DNA of 64,000 bases from Pseudoduganella albidiflava (GCF_004322755.1 NZ_CP036401.1:2046001-2110000), one strand, 5' to 3'; counted from the stretch's first letter, positions 46,147 through 54,819 are shown. Notes: generated from the letters alone by a model not told the origin. Program-made: numbers and translations.

Positions 46147-47643
46147 GTGTCCACCCGCCCCTTCATCCCCCCGGAACGATTCGACGATCCCGCCGCCGCG
46201 CTGGCGCGCGTGCAGGAAATCTATGACGGCAGCATCCGCCACCTGCGCGAGAGCCTGCAGCGCTTCGTGGAGGGCGAAACGCCGAGCCACGTGCGCGCGT
46301 GCTACCCGTTCGTGCGCGTGCAGACGGAAACGTTCGCGCGCGCCGACACCCGGCTTTCGTATGGTTTCGTCGAAGGTCCCGGCACCTATGAAACCACGCT
46401 GACGCGTCCCGACCTGTTCGCGCGCTACTACCATGAACAATTCCGGCTGCTGCTGAAGAACCACGGCCAGCAGCACGTGCAGCTGGAGGTGGGCCTGTCG
46501 GCGCAGCCGATCCCGATCCATTTCTCGTTCGCCGAGCACGACCACATCGAAGGCAGCATGAGCCCGGAGCGCCGCGCGATGATGCGCGACGTGTTCGACC
46601 TGCCGAACCTGGCCGCGATGGATGACGGCATCGCCAACGGCACCTGCGATCCGGCACCGGGCGAGGCGCTGCCGCTGTCGCTGTTCACCGGGCCGCGCGT
46701 CGACTATTCGCTGCAGCGGCTGCGCCATTACACGGGAACGTCGCCGGAACACTTCCAGAAGTTCGTGCTGTTCACGAACTACCAGTTCTACATCGACGAA
46801 TTCGTGCGCCTCGGCCATGCCATCATGAGCCGCGAACCGGCCAGCGAGGAAGACAAGTACGTGGCTTTCGTCGAACCGGGCAACCTCGTCACGCGCCGCG
46901 CGGGCCAGGATGCCCGGCCGGGGGACACGCTGGGCGCGCCGCCGCTGCGCCTGCCGCAGATGCCGGGCTACCACCTGGTGCGCGAGGATGGCAGCGGCAT
47001 CAGCATGGTCAACATCGGCGTCGGCCCCGCCAACGCCAAGACGATCACCGACCACGTGGCCGTGCTGCGCCCGCATGCCTGGCTGATGCTGGGCCACTGC
47101 GCCGGCCTGCGCAACACGCAGCAGCTGGGCGACTACGTGCTAGCCCACGGCTACGTGCGCGAAGACCACGTGCTGGACGAAGACCTGCCGCTATGGGTGC
47201 CGATCCCCGCACTGGCCGAGGTGCAGGTGGCTATCGAAGGCGCGGTGGCGGAGGTCACGCAACTGACGGGCCACGACCTGAAGCGCGTGCTGCGCACCGG
47301 CACGGTGGCCAGCACCGACAACCGCAACTGGGAACTGCTGCCGCAGCGCACGCCGGAGCGGCGCTTCTCGCAAAGCCGCGCGGTGGCGCTGGACATGGAA
47401 AGCGCCACCATCGCCGCCAACGGCTTCCGCTTCCGGGTGCCGTACGGCACGCTGCTGTGCGTGTCCGACAAGCCGCTGCACGGCGAGATCAAGCTGCCGG
47501 GCATGGCCAACCAGTTCTACCGGGACCGCGTGGACCAGCACCTGCGCATCGGCATCCGGGCGCTGGAACTGCTGCGCGCCCTGGGCGTGGACCGGCTGCA
47601 CAGCCGCAAGCTGCGCAGCTTTGCCGAGGTGGCGTTCCAGTAA
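46147..47643 (+). CDS. amn: AMP nucleosidase
   Basis: Hydrolyses AMP to adenine and ribose 5-phosphate. The 498 residues are close to E. coli Amn (484). The N-terminal AMN-specific domain has RPDLFARYYHEQFRLLLKNH and QPIPIHFSF; the C-terminal nucleoside-phosphorylase fold has VNIGVGPANAKTITDHVAVL, WLMLGHCAGLR and VALDMESATIAANGFRFRVP followed by GTLLCVSDKPLHGE. A GTG at 46147 with AGGAG seven nt upstream is the start; the open frame before it is not conserved-looking. Gene order after the PRPP synthetase suggests linked ribose-phosphate and adenine turnover. Confidence 0.93.
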   Translation: MSTRPFIPPERFDDPAAALARVQEIYDGSIRHLRESLQRFVEGETPSHVRACYPFVRVQTETFARADTRLSYGFVEGPGTYETTLTRPDLFARYYHEQFRLLLKNHGQQHVQLEVGLSAQPIPIHFSFAEHDHIEGSMSPERRAMMRDVFDLPNLAAMDDGIANGTCDPAPGEALPLSLFTGPRVDYSLQRLRHYTGTSPEHFQKFVLFTNYQFYIDEFVRLGHAIMSREPASEEDKYVAFVEPGNLVTRRAGQDARPGDTLGAPPLRLPQMPGYHLVREDGSGISMVNIGVGPANAKTITDHVAVLRPHAWLMLGHCAGLRNTQQLGDYVLAHGYVREDHVLDEDLPLWVPIPALAEVQVAIEGAVAEVTQLTGHDLKRVLRTGTVASTDNRNWELLPQRTPERRFSQSRAVALDMESATIAANGFRFRVPYGTLLCVSDKPLHGEIKLPGMANQFYRDRVDQHLRIGIRALELLRALGVDRLHSRKLRSFAEVAFQ

Positions 47644-47656
47644 GCAGGGCCGCGGG

Positions 47657-48247
47657 CTACTCCGCGGCCGGGCGGGCTGCTCCCGCCAGCAGGCAGTCGA
47701 GGGCCCGGCCATATTGTTCCCGCATCGCCGCGGCGGCCTGCGCATCGCCGCGCGCGGCCATCAGCGCCAGCCCGCTGCCATGCGCATGGTCGACCAGCAC
47801 GTCGCGCCACAGCAGGTGCGCTGGCGTGAGCATTGCCAGAAGGGTCTCCAGCCGTTCGGTGATGCGCCGCGTGACCCCGGCAAAGGCGGCCGGCTCGGCG
47901 AAGATCGCCAGCGTCAGCTGGGGATGCCGGCCCACGGCATCGTGGTAGCGCACCAGCAGCGCGCGCAGTTCCGCGCGGCATTCTTCAGGAGGACCTGCCG
48001 CCGAACCGGTGGCGTCCGGGGGCACCATCACTTCGCCGTACACCATGTCCGACAAGGCCACCAGCAGGGCGGTCCGGTCGGCCACGTGGTGGTACAGGCT
48101 CATCGGCGTGACGCCCAGCCGCGCCGCCAGGCCCCTCATCGTCAGGCCGGCGCCATTGCCTTCTTCCAGCAGGGCCAGCGCGGCGGCGAGGATGGCGTCG
48201 CGCGCCACGCCGCTGCCCTGGGCGGGACGGCCACGGGGCCGCGTCAC
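47657..48247 (-). CDS. TetR family transcriptional regulator
   Basis: A 196-residue repressor-type regulator. The N-terminal helix-turn-helix is clear: AILAAALALLEEGNGAGLTM then RGLAARLGVTPMSLYHHVAD. The C-terminal domain resembles TetR_C types with AELRALLVRYHDAVGRHPQL. The start is a GTG at 48247 overlapping the DHFR-like stop as GTGA, so both are translated together and the regulator probably controls its own operon through the palindrome at 48795. The ligand is not predictable. Confidence 0.88.
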   Translation of the reverse strand: MTRPRGRPAQGSGVARDAILAAALALLEEGNGAGLTMRGLAARLGVTPMSLYHHVADRTALLVALSDMVYGEVMVPPDATGSAAGPPEECRAELRALLVRYHDAVGRHPQLTLAIFAEPAAFAGVTRRITERLETLLAMLTPAHLLWRDVLVDHAHGSGLALMAARGDAQAAAAMREQYGRALDCLLAGAARPAAE

Positions 48248-48780
48248 GGCAGCAGCCGGTAGGTCGATTGCACCAGGCCCGACGGGAAGCTGCGGCTGGC
48301 CACCAGTTGCAGGTCCCGGTCGCGCGGCAGGGCGCCGAACAGCGGCCGGCCGGCGCCGATCAGCACGGGCACCGTGGTGATCACCATGTCCTCGATGAGC
48401 CCCTCGCGCAGGAACGATTGCACCAGCTGCCCGCCGTCGACATACACGCGGCGCACGCCATCCTTGTCCAGTTGCGCCAGCGCCTGCGCCGGGTCGAGGC
48501 TGGAAAAGCTTACGTTGCCGCGCAGCGCGGCCGGCACCGGCGTGTCCGCCAGCTGCTTCGACAGCACCAGCACCGGCAGGCCGTACGGCCACGGATCGAA
48601 CGTGACCGCCTTTTCATAGCTGCCGCGGCCCATCACGATGGCATCCTTGCCGGCGATGAAGGCGTCGTAGCCGTGGTCTTCGGCCGGATCGTCCCGGGCG
48701 AGCAGCCAGTCGATGTCGCCATCGGGGCGGGCGATGAAGCCATCCAGGCTGGTGGCGATGAAGACGTGTCCCGTGGTCAT
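48244..48780 (-). CDS. Dihydrofolate reductase family protein (RibD C-terminal type)
   Basis: A 178-residue protein of the RibD C-terminal / DHFR-like reductase group, probably NADPH dependent. Features: VFIATSLDGFIARPDGDIDW at the N-terminus, DAIVMGRGSYEK, and RRVYVDGGQLVQSFLREGL followed by TTVPVLIGAGRPLFG. This group includes many uncharacterised reductases next to TetR or MarR genes and is not the folate enzyme itself. It forms a two-gene operon with TetR, with an operator-like palindrome 15 nt before its ATG. Confidence 0.88.
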   Translation of the reverse strand: MTTGHVFIATSLDGFIARPDGDIDWLLARDDPAEDHGYDAFIAGKDAIVMGRGSYEKAVTFDPWPYGLPVLVLSKQLADTPVPAALRGNVSFSSLDPAQALAQLDKDGVRRVYVDGGQLVQSFLREGLIEDMVITTVPVLIGAGRPLFGALPRDRDLQLVASRSFPSGLVQSTYRLLP

Positions 48781-48794
48781 GCGATTCTCCTATT

Positions 48795-48813
48795 AAATAT
48801 ACGCAGTATATTT
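48795..48813. promoter_or_regulatory. Palindromic operator, probable TetR site
   Basis: AAATATAC - GCA - GTATATTT, perfect 8-bp arms around a 3-nt centre. It lies 15 nt upstream of the first gene of the DHFR-like/TetR operon and would overlap the promoter or leader. Size and symmetry suit a TetR-family dimer; autoregulation is inferred from position. Confidence 0.5.
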
Positions 48814-48862
48814 TAGGGCGCTTCGACCGCCGTGCCAAGCTTTTCCGCCGGACCAAGCTGCT

Positions 48863-49309
48863 TTACCGTTCCTCTTCGTGGTCGAGCGTTTCGTACCAGT
48901 CCGCATACGGCGTGTTCTTTGCCATATGCCGGTTGACGTCGGGAGCGCCGTCGGTCCACCAGACCGGGCCCCGTTCGCCGAGGGCGCGCTTGGCCTCGTC
49001 GACGGCGGCGCGGGCGCTGCGTTCGGCCTGGGCGTCGCCGGCCTTTTTCGCGACACCGACCTGGCGGCGCGCATCCATGAGCCGCTCCACCAGGCGCTGC
49101 CTCACGTCGGGCGCCAGGTGCGGATTGCTGGTGCGCCACAAGCGGCCCTTGACGACGAAATAGCGCCCATCCGGCGTGACGGGGTAGGGGGCAGGACTGG
49201 AGGCTGGTCTGGGTGGCTTGGCCGCCTTGACCGCTTTGGCCGATTTGGCCGATTTGACCTGGGTAGTCGATTTGCCGGGCAAGGCAGGCTTTTTCGCGGA
49301 TGCCGGCAT
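48863..49309 (-). CDS. Conserved protein of unknown function
   Basis: A 148-residue basic protein. The N-terminal 45 residues are low-complexity and lysine/alanine rich (KSAKSAKAVKAAKPPRP), probably disordered. The C-terminal 100 residues form a conserved-looking core: DGRYFVVKGRLWRTSNPHL, VRQRLVERLMDARRQVG, and RGPVWWTDGAPDVNRHMAKN then TPYADWYETL. I recall similar proteins in rhizobia and Burkholderiales, sometimes labelled biopolymer transporter Tol, a label with no visible support here. It starts 4 nt after the hybrid kinase stop, so it is probably the last gene of that operon. No function is proposed. Confidence 0.7.
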   Translation of the reverse strand: MPASAKKPALPGKSTTQVKSAKSAKAVKAAKPPRPASSPAPYPVTPDGRYFVVKGRLWRTSNPHLAPDVRQRLVERLMDARRQVGVAKKAGDAQAERSARAAVDEAKRALGERGPVWWTDGAPDVNRHMAKNTPYADWYETLDHEEER

Positions 49310-49313
49310 GCGG

Positions 49314-52300
49314 TCAATCCATTCCCTGCTCGCCGGTCTCCTGCCGCTGCAGGCGCAATTGCGCGAGGATCTCTTCCACGGCATCGATGCGGTAAGGCTT
49401 GAAGAGGAAGCGCACGCCGGGCGGCACGTCGTCGCCGAGGGCGCGGCCGCTGACGATCACCACCGGCAGCTCGGGATTGTCGGCCAGGCGCTGCGCCAGC
49501 GCCAGCCCGCTCATGCCGGGCAGTTCCACGTCGGTGAAGACGGCGCCGATGCCGCCCGCTTCCAGCGATTCGAGCGCGGCCTCGGCGCTGCCCACTCCGG
49601 TGGCCTGCCAGCCCAGCGCCATGATCATCTCGCACGTGAGGTCGCGCAGGTCGTCGTTGTCTTCCACCACCAGCACGCGCTGCGGGGCCAGCGGCGAGTC
49701 CTGAGGCGGCGGGTCGGACCGCTCATCGAGCACGGCGCGCACCTTGCTGGCCAGTTCGTCGCGGCGGTAGGGCTTGGACAGCAGGTGCGTGCCCGGTTCC
49801 AGCTGGCCGCCATGCTGGGCCGCATCCTGCGTGTAGCCGGAGGTGAACAGCACGGCCAGGCCGGGCCGCAGGTGCCGCGCCACCCGCGCCAGCTCGGACA
49901 CGGGCAGGGTGCCGGGCATGACGACGTCGGTGAACAGCAGGTCCACCGGCGCCCCGGTGCGCAGCACGCGGATCGCCTCGTCCGCGTCGGCCGCTTCCAG
50001 CACCGTGTAGCGCAGCCCGCGCAGCATCGCCGTCACGGTCTCGCGCACGTCCGCGTCGTCGTCCACCAGCAGGATGGTTTCCGTGCCGCCGGTGGCCGGC
50101 GGCGGCACGTCCGGCGGCGCGGCTTCCGGCGCACCGGAGCGGGGGAAGTACAGGCGCATCGTAGTGCCCACGCCCACTTCGCTGTAGAGGCGGATGTGGC
50201 CGCCGGTCTGGCGCACGAAACCATAGGCCATCGAGAGGCCGAGGCCGGTGCCTTCGCCTTCCGGCTTGGTGGTGAAGAAGGGCTCGAACACGCGCTCCTG
50301 CACTTCCGGCGGCATGCCGCTGCCGGTATCGGAAACCGCCAGCAGCACATAGTCGCCGGGCACCGCGTCCGGCACCACGGCGGCGTAGTGCTCGTCCAGC
50401 ACGGCGTTCGACAGTTCGATCGTCAGCCGGCCCTGGCCCGCCATCGCATCGCGGGCGTTGATCGCCAGGTTCAGCACCACGTTTTCCAGCTGGTTCGGAT
50501 CGGCCAGCGTGTTCCACAGCCCCGCTTCCACGCGCGTCGCCAGTTCGATGCCTTCGCCGAGCGCGCGGTGCAGCAGGTCGTCGATATTGCGCAGCAGGCG
50601 TGCCAGGTTGATCACCACGGGGGCCAACGGCTGGCGCCGGGCAAACGCCAGCAGCTGGCGCGACAGGTTGGCGCCCCGCTCGACGGCGGCCAGCGCACCG
50701 GCCAGCCGGCGCGGCGTATCCGGGGCACGCGGCGCCATCGCCACCGCCTGCACATTGCCGTAGATGACTTGCAGGACATTGTTGAAGTCGTGGGCCACGC
50801 CACCCGTCAGCTTGCCGACCGCTTCCAGTTTCTGCGCCCGGCTCAGCGCCTGCCGGGCCTGCTGAAGGTCTTGCTGGCGCTGTGCTTCGCGCGTGGCCGC
50901 GGCCTTGCTTGCCGACAGGTCGCGGATGAAACCGTGCAGGGCCGGCGCACCGTCGCTGTCCACGCGCGAACACGACAGCTCGACCGGTACCGGCAAGCCT
51001 TCCCGGGTGGCCGCCACCAGTTCCAGGCGCCGGCCACGGCCGTTCTCGAACGCGCTGGCGTCGAACGCCAGCAGGCGGTCCAGTTCCGGCTGTTCGCCGG
51101 GGAACAGGTGGCGCAGCGGTCGGCCCAGCGCCTCGGTGACGTTCCAGCCGAAGATGCGCTCGGCCTGCGCGTTCCAGTACGTGATCGCCCCGGCCGCATC
51201 CACGGCCACGAACGCATCGTTGGCGTTATCGAGGATGCTGATCAGCCGGCTGCGTTCATGGCGCAGCTTGCCGTACGAGCGCTGCAGGTCTTCGGTGATG
51301 CGGCGGGCCAGCTGGCGGGCCCGGTCGCGGCCTTGCGCGAGCAGCCACACCAGCAGGGCCGACAGGATGCTGACGATGATGCCCGCCACGCCGGCCCAGG
51401 CCGCCTGCTGCGATGCCATGCGCTCCTCGAACACGGGATTGCTGCGCACCCGCAGGATCCACGGACGGCCGGCGACGGCGATGGTGCGCAGCTCGTCCAG
51501 GCGCGCCGTGCCGTCCGGGTAGGCGCAGCCATACATGCAGTTCGGCGGCTCGGGCGTGGCGTCGTACACGGCCACGTGCAGGTCGGCTTCGCGCTCGCCG
51601 TTCAGTCCCGTCATGAAGTCGTGCATGCGGAAGGCGCCGTAGACCCAGCCCTGGAAGGCCCGCCCGCGCTTTGCCGCGTTGTTCGTCACGTTGTTCGTCA
51701 CGTTGTTCGCCGCACCCATCGGCATGTCCTGCGCGGCTTGCGCGTACAGCGGCAGGTACATCAGGAAGCCCGGCTGCCCCGTGCCGCTGCCTTCCTGCAC
51801 CAGGCGCACCTGGCCCGACAGCGCCGCATCGCCGGTGTCGCGGGCGCGTTCCATCGCCGCGCGGCGTACCGGTTCGGCGAACATGTCGTAGCCCAGCGCG
51901 CGGCGGTTCATCACGTCCAGCGGCTCGATCATCACCACGCTGCTGCGCTGCGTGCCCGCCGGCATGGTCGCGCCGCGCTCGACCAGGGCGATACCGATGC
52001 CCTGGATGCCGGGATAGTCCTGGCGCAGCTGCAAGGTGCCGACATAGGTGCGGAACGCGGCGGCGCCGGGCAGCGGCGGGGTGGCCAGCGCATAGGCCTG
52101 GGCGCCGCGCAGCACCTGCTGGTAGGTGGCCATGCGCCGGGCGATGCGCGCTTGCAGTTCGCGCACCCGGTAGTCGAACTCGGCGCGTACCTCGCGGTCG
52201 TGCCCTTCGCGCAGGCCGTTCCACACCAGCGCCGTGGCGGCCAGCCCCGCGCACAGCGTGCCCAGCGCCAGCGCGCGTCGCAGCAGGCGCGCGGCACGGT

Positions 52301-52334
52301 CGGGCTCCGGTGGAAGGTGGGCGGACATCGGCAT
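49314..52334 (-). CDS. CHASE-type hybrid sensor histidine kinase with two receivers
   Basis: A 1006-residue inner-membrane kinase. A first transmembrane helix (about 20-38), a periplasmic CHASE domain (about 60-290, with GIQGIGIALVERG and the conserved LGYDMFAEPVRRAAMERARD), a second helix (312-333), PAS (about 360-475), HisKA with H515 in GGVAHDFNNVLQ, HATPase with NLAINARDAMAG and GTGLGLSMAYGFV, then two receivers (VLLVDDDADVRE with FTDVVMPG; VLVVEDNDDLRD with FTDVELPG). A 12-bp repeat encodes NNVTNNVTNN inside CHASE. The LuxR-type regulator 132 bp upstream on the same strand is the likely partner. ATG at 52334 or 52328. Confidence 0.92.
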   Translation of the reverse strand: MPMSAHLPPEPDRAARLLRRALALGTLCAGLAATALVWNGLREGHDREVRAEFDYRVRELQARIARRMATYQQVLRGAQAYALATPPLPGAAAFRTYVGTLQLRQDYPGIQGIGIALVERGATMPAGTQRSSVVMIEPLDVMNRRALGYDMFAEPVRRAAMERARDTGDAALSGQVRLVQEGSGTGQPGFLMYLPLYAQAAQDMPMGAANNVTNNVTNNAAKRGRAFQGWVYGAFRMHDFMTGLNGEREADLHVAVYDATPEPPNCMYGCAYPDGTARLDELRTIAVAGRPWILRVRSNPVFEERMASQQAAWAGVAGIIVSILSALLVWLLAQGRDRARQLARRITEDLQRSYGKLRHERSRLISILDNANDAFVAVDAAGAITYWNAQAERIFGWNVTEALGRPLRHLFPGEQPELDRLLAFDASAFENGRGRRLELVAATREGLPVPVELSCSRVDSDGAPALHGFIRDLSASKAAATREAQRQQDLQQARQALSRAQKLEAVGKLTGGVAHDFNNVLQVIYGNVQAVAMAPRAPDTPRRLAGALAAVERGANLSRQLLAFARRQPLAPVVINLARLLRNIDDLLHRALGEGIELATRVEAGLWNTLADPNQLENVVLNLAINARDAMAGQGRLTIELSNAVLDEHYAAVVPDAVPGDYVLLAVSDTGSGMPPEVQERVFEPFFTTKPEGEGTGLGLSMAYGFVRQTGGHIRLYSEVGVGTTMRLYFPRSGAPEAAPPDVPPPATGGTETILLVDDDADVRETVTAMLRGLRYTVLEAADADEAIRVLRTGAPVDLLFTDVVMPGTLPVSELARVARHLRPGLAVLFTSGYTQDAAQHGGQLEPGTHLLSKPYRRDELASKVRAVLDERSDPPPQDSPLAPQRVLVVEDNDDLRDLTCEMIMALGWQATGVGSAEAALESLEAGGIGAVFTDVELPGMSGLALAQRLADNPELPVVIVSGRALGDDVPPGVRFLFKPYRIDAVEEILAQLRLQRQETGEQGMD

Positions 52335-52466
52335 GCCGCCATCGTACTCCCTGGACCGGCTCGTCAGCGCGCGCTTATTGACTGAACGGCCATGAACCGC
52401 ACGACGCTCGGCCGAACCATCACGAAATCATGCGGGCATATCGGATTGCAACTGAAAAACTGGAAC

Positions 52467-53105
52467 TCAGGGTTCGAGGATGCCGCGGCGGATCGCGATC
52501 GTGACGGCATGCGTGCGGTCGCGTGCGCCCAGCTTGCCGAGCACGGTGCTCATGTGGGCCTTGACGGTTTCCTCGGCAATGCCGAGCGCCTGGGCCACGC
52601 GCTTGTTGGAATTGCCGTCGGCGACCAGGCCGAGTACCTCGGTCTCGCGGGCGGACAGGGCATCCGCATCGATATGCGCCGCCAGTTCGATGGCGATCTC
52701 GGGCGGGATGTGGCGCTGCCCGGCGACCACGCGGTTGATGGCATCGGCCAGCTCGGTGCGCAGCATGCTTTTCAACAGGTAGCCCATCGCGCCCGCCTTC
52801 AGCGCGCGCAGCACCTGCACGTCGCCCTTGTAGGTGGTCAGCACGATGATGCGCGCCTGCGGCGCGATCTCGCGGATCGCCACGATGGCATCGAGCCCAT
52901 TCATCACCGGCATCTGCAAGTCCATCAGCACCACGTCCGGCTGGTGGCGCACGAACTGTTCCAGCGCTTCGCGGCCATCGCCCGCCTCGGCCACCAGTTC
53001 GAAGCGGCCGCTGACCGGCAGCACGGCGGCGATCCCTTCGCGCATCAACGGATGATCGTCCACCACCATCACGCGCACCGGCGCGCCGCCCAAGGTTTCC
53101 CGCAT
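52467..53105 (-). CDS. NarL/LuxR family response regulator
   Basis: A 213-residue response regulator. Receiver: acidic pair in VMVVDDHPLMREG, phospho-acceptor aspartate in VVLMDLQMPVMNG, TTYKGD and the KSML lysine region. C-terminal LuxR helix-turn-helix: LSARETEVLGLVADGNSNKR followed by VAQALGIAEETVKAHMSTVLGKL. The ATG at 53103-53105 has GGGAG eight nt upstream and is preferred over the ATG at 53132. It is adjacent to the CHASE hybrid kinase. The region before its start holds three CCC-N-GGG dyads, possible binding sites for its own dimer. Confidence 0.92.
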   Translation of the reverse strand: MRETLGGAPVRVMVVDDHPLMREGIAAVLPVSGRFELVAEAGDGREALEQFVRHQPDVVLMDLQMPVMNGLDAIVAIREIAPQARIIVLTTYKGDVQVLRALKAGAMGYLLKSMLRTELADAINRVVAGQRHIPPEIAIELAAHIDADALSARETEVLGLVADGNSNKRVAQALGIAEETVKAHMSTVLGKLGARDRTHAVTIAIRRGILEP

Positions 53106-53177
53106 GCTGCCGCTCCCGCCAAAAAAGCGCATCTTACACCCGGCAAACGGGGCTGGCAGCCCCGCGTCGCCGGGCCT

Positions 53178-53237
53178 CCCCTAACGGGGGATCGCGGCAC
53201 CCGCATATCGGGGCACTGGATGCCGCCCCGTTATGGG
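53178..53237. promoter_or_regulatory. Three dyad sites in a divergent promoter region
   Basis: CCCCTAACGGGG (53178-53189), CCCGCATATCGGG (53200-53212) and CCCCGTTATGGG (53226-53237; its reverse complement nearly equals the first). Centres are about 22 and 25 bp apart. They lie between the divergent LuxR-type regulator and winged-helix ATPase genes. LuxR-type regulators often bind such short GC-armed dyads; assignment is inference. Confidence 0.4.
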
Positions 53238-53273
53238 ATGGGCCGCGGCGCCCTGGCCACGTACCCTTCGGCC

Positions 53274-54713
53274 ATGGAAACAGACACTATGGGCGCACTG
53301 GCGTTCGGCCGGCACACCTTCGATCCGGCGCGCTGCGAACTGCGCACGGCAGGGGGCGCGCCGGTGCCGCTGGGGCAGCGCGCCGCCCGCCTGCTGCAGG
53401 CACTGATCGAGGCGGGCGGGCGCGTGCTGAGCCGCGACGACCTGCTGCGGCGCGCCTGGCCGGGCCAGGACATCGACGACGGCAACCTGCGCGTGCAGAT
53501 CGCCGCGCTGCGCCGCGCGCTGGCCGACGACCGCGCGCTGATCGGCACCGTGGCCGGGCGCGGCTACCTGTTCGCCGGCCGGGCCGAGCGCCGCGCCGCT
53601 GCCCGGCCACGGCTGCCAGGGCCGGCCCCGCACCTGGTCGGCCGTGTGTCGGCCGGTCCTGGCTTGGTCGACGATGTGCTGGCGCGCGTCGCCGCGAGCC
53701 GTTTCGTCACCCTGGCGGGGGCACCGGGCATCGGCAAGACGGCGCTGGCACTGGCGGCCGCGCACCGCGATGGCGGCACCGTGGCCTGGGCCGGGCTCGA
53801 CGCGGCCGGCACGGAAGAGGGCATGCTGGCCATCGTCGCCGCGGCGCTGGGGTGCATGCCGGGCCAGCGCTGGAGCTCGGCCGCTGGACTGGCGGCCCGG
53901 CTGCCGGCCGCGCCGCGTTTCGCCCCCGCGCTGCTGGTACTCGACAATTGCGAACACCTGGCCGACGCCTGCAGCCGGCTGGTGGAAACGCTGCTGGCGC
54001 AGTGCCCGGAACTGCGCGTGCTGGCGACCAGCCGGCAGCCGCTGCTGGCCAGCGGCGAAACGGTGCTGCGCGTGCCCGCGCTGGACCTGCCTCCGCCCGG
54101 GGAAACGGATCCGGCCCGGCTGGCCGGTAGCGGCGCCGTCGCGCTGTTCGTGGCGCGCGCCGCCGTGGCCAGCACCGCCTCGCCTCGTGCCTCCACGCCT
54201 GCCGGGTCGATGCATGACGCCTCCACGCATGTCTGCTCACCCGATGTCGCCTCGACCGCCTTCCTGCCCGATGCGGCCGACCTGATGTCGATCGCGGCGA
54301 TCTGCCGCCGGCTCGACGGCCTGCCGCTGGCGATCGAGCTGGCCGCCGCGCAGGTGCCGGCACTGGGCCTGCGCCGGATCGCGGCGGGGCTGGACGACAT
54401 GCTGCGCCTGCTGCAAGGCCCGCCAGGCGCCACCACCCGCCACCGCACGCTGCGTGCCGCGCTGGACTGGAGCCATGTGCTGCTGCCGCCGGCGGCGCAG
54501 GAGGCGCTGCGCCGCCTGGCGCGATTGCCGGCCTGGTTCACGCTCGATGAAGCAGCCGCGGTGCTGCGCCCGTCGCAATCGGCCTACGAAGCGATCGACA
54601 GCCTCGCCGTGCTGGCGGCCCATTCGCTGCTCGTGGTCGAGCACGGCCATGGCGCCCGCTTCCGTCTCCTCTCTACAACACGGGCCTACGCATTGTCTCT
54701 CGGCAATAGCTGA
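53274..54713 (+). CDS. Winged-helix STAND-type ATPase regulator, truncated
   Basis: A 479-residue protein with an OmpR-type winged helix at the N-terminus (FGRHTFDPARCELRTAGG ... LRVQIAALRRALADD ... VAGRGYLFAG, about 8-100) followed by an NB-ARC/STAND-like ATPase: Walker A GAPGIGKT, Walker B LLVLDNCEHL, LRVLATSRQPLL and DGLPLAIELAAA. Family members normally continue for 400 or more residues of TPR-like repeats after FRLLxTTRAYAL; here the protein stops just after RFRLLSTTRAYALSLGNS. No continuation is found in the other frames, so the sensing part appears deleted. ATG 53274 or 53289. It may be a degenerating gene. A repetitive low-complexity insert (ASTASPRASTPAGS) lies near residue 300. Confidence 0.75.
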   Translation: METDTMGALAFGRHTFDPARCELRTAGGAPVPLGQRAARLLQALIEAGGRVLSRDDLLRRAWPGQDIDDGNLRVQIAALRRALADDRALIGTVAGRGYLFAGRAERRAAARPRLPGPAPHLVGRVSAGPGLVDDVLARVAASRFVTLAGAPGIGKTALALAAAHRDGGTVAWAGLDAAGTEEGMLAIVAAALGCMPGQRWSSAAGLAARLPAAPRFAPALLVLDNCEHLADACSRLVETLLAQCPELRVLATSRQPLLASGETVLRVPALDLPPPGETDPARLAGSGAVALFVARAAVASTASPRASTPAGSMHDASTHVCSPDVASTAFLPDAADLMSIAAICRRLDGLPLAIELAAAQVPALGLRRIAAGLDDMLRLLQGPPGATTRHRTLRAALDWSHVLLPPAAQEALRRLARLPAWFTLDEAAAVLRPSQSAYEAIDSLAVLAAHSLLVVEHGHGARFRLLSTTRAYALSLGNS

Positions 54714-54745
54714 CCGTTTCGCGCCAGAACGCATCGTCACGCCGT

Positions 54746-54819
54746 AAAATGATCAGGCAACTGATCATTTTGCTCATCCAGTGAGCATCCGATACCAAAA
54801 ATGATATTGCAAATTGGTA
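54746..54819. promoter_or_regulatory. Cluster of three inverted repeats, putative operators
   Basis: AAAATGATCA / TGATCATTTT (54746-54755 and 54762-54771, perfect), TGCTCA / TGAGCA (54771-54776 and 54782-54787), and TACCAA / TTGGTA (54793-54798 and 54814-54819). The first could also act as terminator of the truncated ATPase gene. The last arms recall GntR-type sites for sugar-acid regulators. They precede the arabinoside cluster. Confidence 0.4.

Noticed and set aside
49218..52385. Open frame of 1055 codons on the plus strand
   Set aside because: Antisense to the CHASE hybrid kinase, with compositional bias and no recognisable motif.
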